From Marinilabiliaceae bacterium UBA5488 (lineage in GTDB: Bacteria; Bacteroidota; Bacteroidia; Bacteroidales; Marinilabiliaceae): DNA of 28,098 bases. Below are positions 24,108 through 28,098 of this stretch, in pieces (the stretch's first letter is position 1; each line of letters starts with the position of its first letter). A program made the translations under genes and the position numbers. The stretch covers positions 1-28,098 of the forward strand of contig DIPM01000010.1 of NCBI GenBank assembly GCA_002427105.1. Reading direction: 5' to 3'. Under the pieces are notes generated by a model. That model had not been told where the DNA came from, did no database searches, and saw nothing but the letters and a program-made list of their open reading frames with translations.

Positions 24108-24704
24108 TTAATTTGAGGCCGAGGCCTCCCACTGGTTTATTTCATCAGTTATGCTCAAGAGATAGTCGATATCATCGTAGCCGTTGATCAGGCATTTCTT
24201 TTTATAAGGATTGATATCAAACTTCTCCGAGATATTTGATGAAGGAACTGAAATCGTCTGGTTTTCCAGATCTACCTTGATAATAACTTTTGGGTCGGCC
24301 TCTATTGCTTCAAAAAGTTTAGCCAGGAAGGCATCGCTTATCTGAACCGGTAAGATGCCGTTATTAAGAGCGTTATTCTTGAAGATATCAGCAAAAAAGC
24401 TGGAAACTACTGCTTTAAAGCCGTAGCCGCCAATGGCCCATGCTGCATGTTCTCGACTTGACCCGCTTCCGAAGTTCTTTCCGGCTACCAAAATCTTTCC
24501 TGAATAAGTAGGATTGTTTAGGACAAAGTCGGCCTTTGGACGGCCATCCTTTTCATAGCGCCAGTCGCAAAACAAATTGTCGCCAAAACCATCTCGTGTA
24601 GTGGCTTTCAGGAAACGAGCGGGTATTATCTGGTCGGTATCAACATTCTCAATTGGCAGTGGCACTGCCGGACTCTCCAATGTTACAAATTTCTCTATTG
24701 GCAT
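24108..24704 (-). CDS. leuD: 3-isopropylmalate dehydratase small subunit
   Basis: A protein of 198 residues, usual length for LeuD. It is the swivel subunit that, with LeuC, isomerises 2- to 3-isopropylmalate. Motifs: VDTDQIIPARFLK, then ILVAGKNFGSGSSREHAAWAIGGYGFKAVVSSFFADIFKNNALNNGILP, with the GSSREH substrate-binding stretch intact. It follows leuC after a 91-bp gap that contains two hairpins, unusual for subunits of one complex, and precedes the second synthase by 15 bp. Confidence 0.96.
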   Translation of the reverse strand: MPIEKFVTLESPAVPLPIENVDTDQIIPARFLKATTRDGFGDNLFCDWRYEKDGRPKADFVLNNPTYSGKILVAGKNFGSGSSREHAAWAIGGYGFKAVVSSFFADIFKNNALNNGILPVQISDAFLAKLFEAIEADPKVIIKVDLENQTISVPSSNISEKFDINPYKKKCLINGYDDIDYLLSITDEINQWEASASN

Positions 24705-24742
24705 TGTTATCTTTTTATTTAATTGACTGATAATGAGTTGAT

Positions 24743-24764
24743 GCCCTTCTTTAAAATGAAGGGC
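24743..24764 (-). repeat. Hairpin within the leuC-leuD spacer
   Basis: GCCCTTC and GAAGGGC form a perfect 7-bp stem with an 8-base AT-rich loop, 39 bp before the leuD start on the transcript. Confidence 0.6.
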
Positions 24765-24785
24765 AAGGATTCAATATTTGATTTA

Positions 24786-24809
24786 GCACAATGCCTTAAA
24801 GCATTGTGC
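24786..24809 (-). repeat. Hairpin spanning the leuC stop codon
   Basis: GCACAATGC and GCATTGTGC form a perfect 9-bp stem with a 6-base loop. The leuC stop codon (24796-24798) lies in the loop. No T-run follows on the minus strand, so a processing or stability element is more likely than a terminator. Confidence 0.6.
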
Positions 24810-26196
24810 GCGGGTCGGTTATCACACCGTTTATTAGGGTTGCAGCTGCTGTGAGCGGACTGGCAAGCAAAGTGCGTGCGCCCGGCCCCTGCCGTCCTTC
24901 AAAGTTGCGGTTGGAAGTTGATACGGCATATTTTCCTTCCGGAATTTTGTCATCATTCATAGCCAGACAAGCTGAGCATCCGGGCTGCCTCAGACTAACT
25001 CCTGCTGCCTCAAGTATGTCACGTATTCCTTCCTCTATAGCTTGCTTTTCAACCTGCTTGCTTCCCGGCACAACCCAGGCAGTTATATTATCAGCCTTTT
25101 TCTTTCCTTTAATAAAATTGGCAAAAGCTCTCAAATCTTCTATCCGCCCGTTGGTGCAGCTACCAACAAATACATAGTCAACTTGCTTACCAATCATTGG
25201 CTCATCGGGTTTGTAGCCCATATATTGCAATGACTTGCTGAAGCTTGCCTGTGATGCTTTGTCGAGGTCTTCAACCTTTGGAATGCGCTGAGTGATACCT
25301 ATTCCCATCCCGGGGTTGGTTCCGTAGGTAATCATAGGCTCAATATCCGCAGCTTTAAAAGTGAGTTCTTTATCAAACTTAGCATCGGCATCGCTTGGAA
25401 GCTGACGCCATTCGGCAACCAGTCTGTCCCATTCTTTGCCAACAGGAGAGAACTCCCGACCCTTAACGTATTCAATAGTGGTTTCATCGGGCGCGATCAT
25501 GCCGCCGCGAGCTCCCATCTCAATACTCATATTACAGATGGTCATACGTCCTTCCATTGACAAGCTGCGAATTGCAGACCCGGCAAACTCAACAAAATAG
25601 CCTGTTGCGCCTCCTGTCGATATCTGCGAGATAATGTAAAGGACTATATCTTTTGCAGTAACGCCTTTTTTGAGTTCTCCCTCAATATTTATGCGCATAG
25701 TTTTGGGGCGCGATTGCATAAGGCATTGAGTGGCCAATACCATCTCTACCTCGCTGGTGCCAATTCCAAAGGCTATGCTTCCAAAGGCTCCGTGAGTTGA
25801 AGTGTGACTATCGCCGCAAACTATGGTCATTCCCGGACGGGTAAGACCCAGTTCAGGACCAATTACATGAACTATCCCGTTGAAGGGATGATTCAGACCA
25901 TACATAGGGATATTATGCTCCTCGCAGTTTTCCTTGAGCTTGTTGACCTGAAAGCGGCTCAGCTCATCATGGATAGGCAGATGCTGATCAATGGTAGGGA
26001 TATTATGATCGGGGGTGGCCACGGTTTTATCCGGACGACGCACTTTTATACCCCTTGCCTTTAGACCTGCAAAGGCCTGAGGGCTTGTTACCTCATGTAT
26101 AAGGTGACGGTCTATGTAAAGTACACTGGGACCTCCTTCTACGTTGTCAACAACATGTTTTTCCCAGATTTTGTCGAAAAGTGTTTTTCCAGCCAA
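24796..26196 (-). CDS. leuC: 3-isopropylmalate dehydratase large subunit
   Basis: A protein of 466 residues, standard length. It carries the 4Fe-4S cluster of isopropylmalate isomerase. Motifs: YIDRHLIHEVTSPQAF, VCGDSHTSTHGAFGSIAFGIGTSEVEMVLATQ, the cluster-binding Cys in VGSCTNGRIEDLR, and the Cys pair in QPGCSACLAMN, followed by STSNRNFEGRQG. All three cluster cysteines are present. It starts 42 bp after leuA, and its last codons fold with downstream sequence into a hairpin. Confidence 0.97.
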   Translation of the reverse strand: MAGKTLFDKIWEKHVVDNVEGGPSVLYIDRHLIHEVTSPQAFAGLKARGIKVRRPDKTVATPDHNIPTIDQHLPIHDELSRFQVNKLKENCEEHNIPMYGLNHPFNGIVHVIGPELGLTRPGMTIVCGDSHTSTHGAFGSIAFGIGTSEVEMVLATQCLMQSRPKTMRINIEGELKKGVTAKDIVLYIISQISTGGATGYFVEFAGSAIRSLSMEGRMTICNMSIEMGARGGMIAPDETTIEYVKGREFSPVGKEWDRLVAEWRQLPSDADAKFDKELTFKAADIEPMITYGTNPGMGIGITQRIPKVEDLDKASQASFSKSLQYMGYKPDEPMIGKQVDYVFVGSCTNGRIEDLRAFANFIKGKKKADNITAWVVPGSKQVEKQAIEEGIRDILEAAGVSLRQPGCSACLAMNDDKIPEGKYAVSTSNRNFEGRQGPGARTLLASPLTAAATLINGVITDPRTML

Positions 26197-26238
26197 GGTG
26201 CTTAATTTTTAATGGTTACTTATAGTTTAAATATCTGC

Positions 26239-27735
26239 TTATTGTATTTTTCCTAAGGCGTCAAGGAAGGCTTCTACCGAAGCTGTCACGATATCGGTGT
26301 GAGCCGCGAATCCGTAATAAATCATGCCTTTATGCTCTACCTGAACATGAACCTTCCCAAGGTCGTCGCTTCCGCGGGTGATCGCCTGAATAAGGAACTC
26401 CTCAAGTCGCACTCTTCGCTTAACCAGAGCCTTGACAGCAGTAAAGGCTGCGTCGATAGGGCCGTTGCCCGATGCCGTTTCGGTAAAGGTGTCGCCGTTG
26501 AATGCCACCTGAACAGTAGCTGTTGGTATTGTTGATTTTCCGCACATAACCTGTAGCGAAACCAACTTTATAGGCTTAGCATCAGAGCCCTTATCGCGTC
26601 CTGCAAGTATTTCAAGGTCTTCATCCGAAATATCTTTTTTCTTATCTGCGAGGTCGAGGAACTTCTGATATACAGCGTCCACTTCGGCAGGCTCCAGTTC
26701 GTAGCCCAAAACGCTTAGTCTGTGCTTTAATGCAGCACGTCCGCTGCGGGCTGTCAATACTATTGAAGACTCCTTGATACCAACCTCTACGGGGTCGATA
26801 ATTTCGTAGTTCTCGCGGTTTTTTAATACTCCGTCCTGGTGAATTCCCGAGGAGTGAGCAAAGGCGTTACGTCCTACAATTGCCTTATTGGGCTGTATGG
26901 GCATGCGCATAAGCGTGGATACCAACCTGCTGGTTTTTGTAATTTGCTTGGAATCGATACCTGTATCAAATTGCAAATCCTTATGACAGCGAAGCGTCAT
27001 AACAACTTCTTCCAGGGCGGTGTTGCCGGCTCTTTCGCCAATTCCGTTCATGGTAACTTCCACCTGACGTGCGCCGTTTAGAATGCCGGAAATGGTGTTG
27101 GCAGTAGCCATGCCCAAATCATTGTGGCAGTGAGTGGCAATAATGGCCTTGTCTATGTTGGGAACATTATTTACCAGATATGCAATCTTCGCACCGTATT
27201 CGGCAGGCAGGCAATAGCCTGTGGTGTCGGGGATATTGACAACCGTAGCCCCTGCCTTAATAACTGCTTCAATTACACGAGCCAGGTATTCATTATCTGA
27301 GCGGCCTGCATCTTCAGCATAAAATTCAACATCTTCAACAAATTTGCGGGCATAGCTAACAGCCTCAATAGCTCTCTCAATTATTGCCTCGGGATTTGAA
27401 TTCAGCTTATTGAAAATATGATAGGGTGAGGTGCCTATGCCTGTGTGGATACGCGCTCTTTTGGCATATTTGAGGGCGTCGGCAGCTACTTCAATGTCTT
27501 TTTTAACTGCACGTGTTAAGGCGCAGATGGTGGGATTGGAAACCGCTTTAGAGATCTCCACTACCGAATTAAAGTCACCGGGACTGGAGACCGGAAAGCC
27601 GGCTTCTATAATATCCACACCGAGCTTTTCGAGCTGCCTTGCTATTTCAATTTTCTCAATAGTATTAAGCTGGCTGCCCGGGACCTGTTCGCCGTCCCTA
27701 AGTGTGGTGTCGAAAATATAGATTCTGTTACTCAT
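26239..27735 (-). CDS. leuA: 2-isopropylmalate synthase
   Basis: A protein of 498 residues. It joins acetyl-CoA and 2-ketoisovalerate, the first committed leucine step. N-terminal catalytic TIM barrel: FDTTLRDGEQVPG (Arg13, Asp14), IIATHCHNDLGMATANTISG with the metal-binding His pair, and NGIGERAGNTALEEVVM. After the linker, SGIHQDGVLKNRENYEI is typical of LeuA. The C-terminal domain (about residues 380-498: LVSLQVMCGKSTIPTATVQVAFNG, DLGKVHVQVEHKG) is the LeuA allosteric domain that binds leucine. The start ATG at 27733-27735 begins MSNRIYIFDTTL. Feedback inhibition by leucine is expected from the presence of that domain. Confidence 0.96.
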   Translation of the reverse strand: MSNRIYIFDTTLRDGEQVPGSQLNTIEKIEIARQLEKLGVDIIEAGFPVSSPGDFNSVVEISKAVSNPTICALTRAVKKDIEVAADALKYAKRARIHTGIGTSPYHIFNKLNSNPEAIIERAIEAVSYARKFVEDVEFYAEDAGRSDNEYLARVIEAVIKAGATVVNIPDTTGYCLPAEYGAKIAYLVNNVPNIDKAIIATHCHNDLGMATANTISGILNGARQVEVTMNGIGERAGNTALEEVVMTLRCHKDLQFDTGIDSKQITKTSRLVSTLMRMPIQPNKAIVGRNAFAHSSGIHQDGVLKNRENYEIIDPVEVGIKESSIVLTARSGRAALKHRLSVLGYELEPAEVDAVYQKFLDLADKKKDISDEDLEILAGRDKGSDAKPIKLVSLQVMCGKSTIPTATVQVAFNGDTFTETASGNGPIDAAFTAVKALVKRRVRLEEFLIQAITRGSDDLGKVHVQVEHKGMIYYGFAAHTDIVTASVEAFLDALGKIQ

Positions 27736-27787
27736 CTTTTTCTGGTTTGTCCGGTGGTTTCCGGGTTGTTTATTTTTGGTGAGAGTT

Positions 27788-27824
27788 AAGACTTAGACTC
27801 CTCCATTGTAGGAGTCTAAGTCTT
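27788..27824 (-). terminator. 15-bp hairpin between ilvC and leuA
   Basis: AAGACTTAGACTCCT and AGGAGTCTAAGTCTT form a perfect 15-bp stem with a 7-base loop, 10 bp after the ilvC stop and 52 bp before leuA. There is no clear T-run on the minus strand (it reads AACTCTCACC), so it may be a partial terminator that tunes leu expression, or a stability hairpin. Confidence 0.55.
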
Positions 27825-27834
27825 TATAATTTAA

Positions 27835-28098
27835 TTACTTGTCGTTCTCGGGACGTAAGTTGCGTACGGCAGCGCCTGCCTGCCACATCTCTGAGTCGCG
27901 CAGCTCTTTAAGCTCAACTTCAAGCTTTTGACGATAGTCGGGCCGGCTGTTTGAATCGATCGAACGTTGTGCTTCATTGCCTTTAGCAACTTCACTATAA
28001 AGCTCGTTAAATACCGGGAGCGTAGCGTCGCGGAATTTCTTCCACCAGTCTAAAGCCCCGCGTTGAGCAGTTGTTGAGCAGTTGGCATACATCCAGTC
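27835..28098 (-). CDS. ilvC: Ketol-acid reductoisomerase, C-terminal part
   Basis: The visible 87 codons are the C-terminal end; the gene runs out of the window on the right. DWMYANCSTTAQRGALDW matches the end of the knotted helical domain of KARI, and the tail SRPDYRQKLEVELKELRDSEMWQAGAAVRNLRPEN ends exactly like Bacteroidota IlvC. The enzyme converts acetolactate or acetohydroxybutyrate by isomeration and reduction with NADPH. The substrate-binding Ser/Cys stretch near the start of this fragment (CSTTAQRGA) is intact. A 15-bp hairpin follows, then leuA, consistent with the known ilv-leu clustering in this phylum. Confidence 0.9.
   Translation of the reverse strand, partial: DWMYANCSTTAQRGALDWWKKFRDATLPVFNELYSEVAKGNEAQRSIDSNSRPDYRQKLEVELKELRDSEMWQAGAAVRNLRPENDK

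Noticed and set aside
23785..24111. 108-codon open frame opposite the second synthase
   Set aside because: Antisense shadow of a conserved catalytic region; serine/arginine-rich composition typical of such frames.
24806..25177. 123-codon open frame opposite leuC
   Set aside because: Lies wholly within leuC on the other strand; leuC is unmistakable and intact, so this is a shadow frame.
27788..27824. Leucine leader-peptide attenuator before leuA
   Set aside because: The only small frame there is a six-codon MEESKS inside the hairpin; it has no leucine codons, so classical attenuation is not supported.
1..28098. tRNA, rRNA, CRISPR array, insertion sequence or prophage
   Set aside because: No cloverleaf-like or repeat-spacer pattern and no transposase or phage structural genes were seen; the tail-fibre-like protein is a common Bacteroidota secreted family and is not evidence of a prophage on its own.

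Overview
The window looks like chromosomal DNA of a member of the Bacteroidota, most likely Bacteroidales-like. The support comes from the gene families: a fused HU-CCDC81-type/SPOR membrane protein, a DUF4369-like tandem of TlpA-type lipoproteins, a sigma-54 beginning MLKQSLQQK, PdxB beside transketolase, a tail-fibre-like secreted protein ending in the HLPDIP / LLLMKLEELT motif, and an ilvC-leuA-leuC-leuD-synthase-leuB operon. Shine-Dalgarno sequences are essentially absent before the starts, and several starts are preceded by the Bacteroidota -7 element TAnnTTTG. No tRNA, rRNA, CRISPR array or insertion sequence was recognised.

Layout, left to right. (1) 1-1000, minus strand: two secreted proteins with overlapping ends, one tail-fibre-like and one a YD/RHS-motif protein cut by the window edge. 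(2) 1027-1678: an AT-rich gap of about 650 bp with no convincing gene. (3) 1679-6149: a surface-glycan/lipid modification cluster made of an acyltransferase-3 protein, a convergent phosphoethanolamine-transferase-like sulfatase-fold protein (3' ends overlap by 37 bp), a MurG-like GT-B glycosyltransferase, and a 221-residue protein that appears to be the isolated, catalytically altered large domain of a PhnW-type class V aminotransferase. (4) 6439-14613: housekeeping genes priA, rpoN, a PAP2-family membrane protein, and the divergent pair pdxB / transketolase, with a perfect 12-bp-arm palindrome between them. (5) 14822-16990: the HU/SPOR membrane protein followed by a family 2 glycosyltransferase. 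(6) 17011-21224, minus strand: a probable four-gene operon of two TlpA-like lipoproteins that both lack the CxxC pair, then LpxH and a long KAS III-type ketosynthase. (7) 21363-28098, minus strand: the branched-chain amino acid operon ilvC (partial), leuA, leuC, leuD, a second LeuA/CimA-type synthase, leuB and a strong terminator.

How the genes work together. The right-hand operon would carry 2-ketoisovalerate to leucine. If its second synthase is a citramalate synthase, it would also carry pyruvate to 2-ketobutyrate and isoleucine through the same LeuCD and LeuB. Transketolase makes erythrose-4-phosphate, the precursor of the PdxB substrate, so the divergent pair is metabolically linked. Region 3 and the lpxH operon both concern the cell envelope.

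The items most worth a second look are the PhnW-like pseudoenzyme, the cysteine-less thioredoxin-fold lipoprotein pair, the hairpin-filled leuC-leuD spacer, and the palindrome between pdxB and transketolase. All family assignments come from reading translated motifs; no database search was run.
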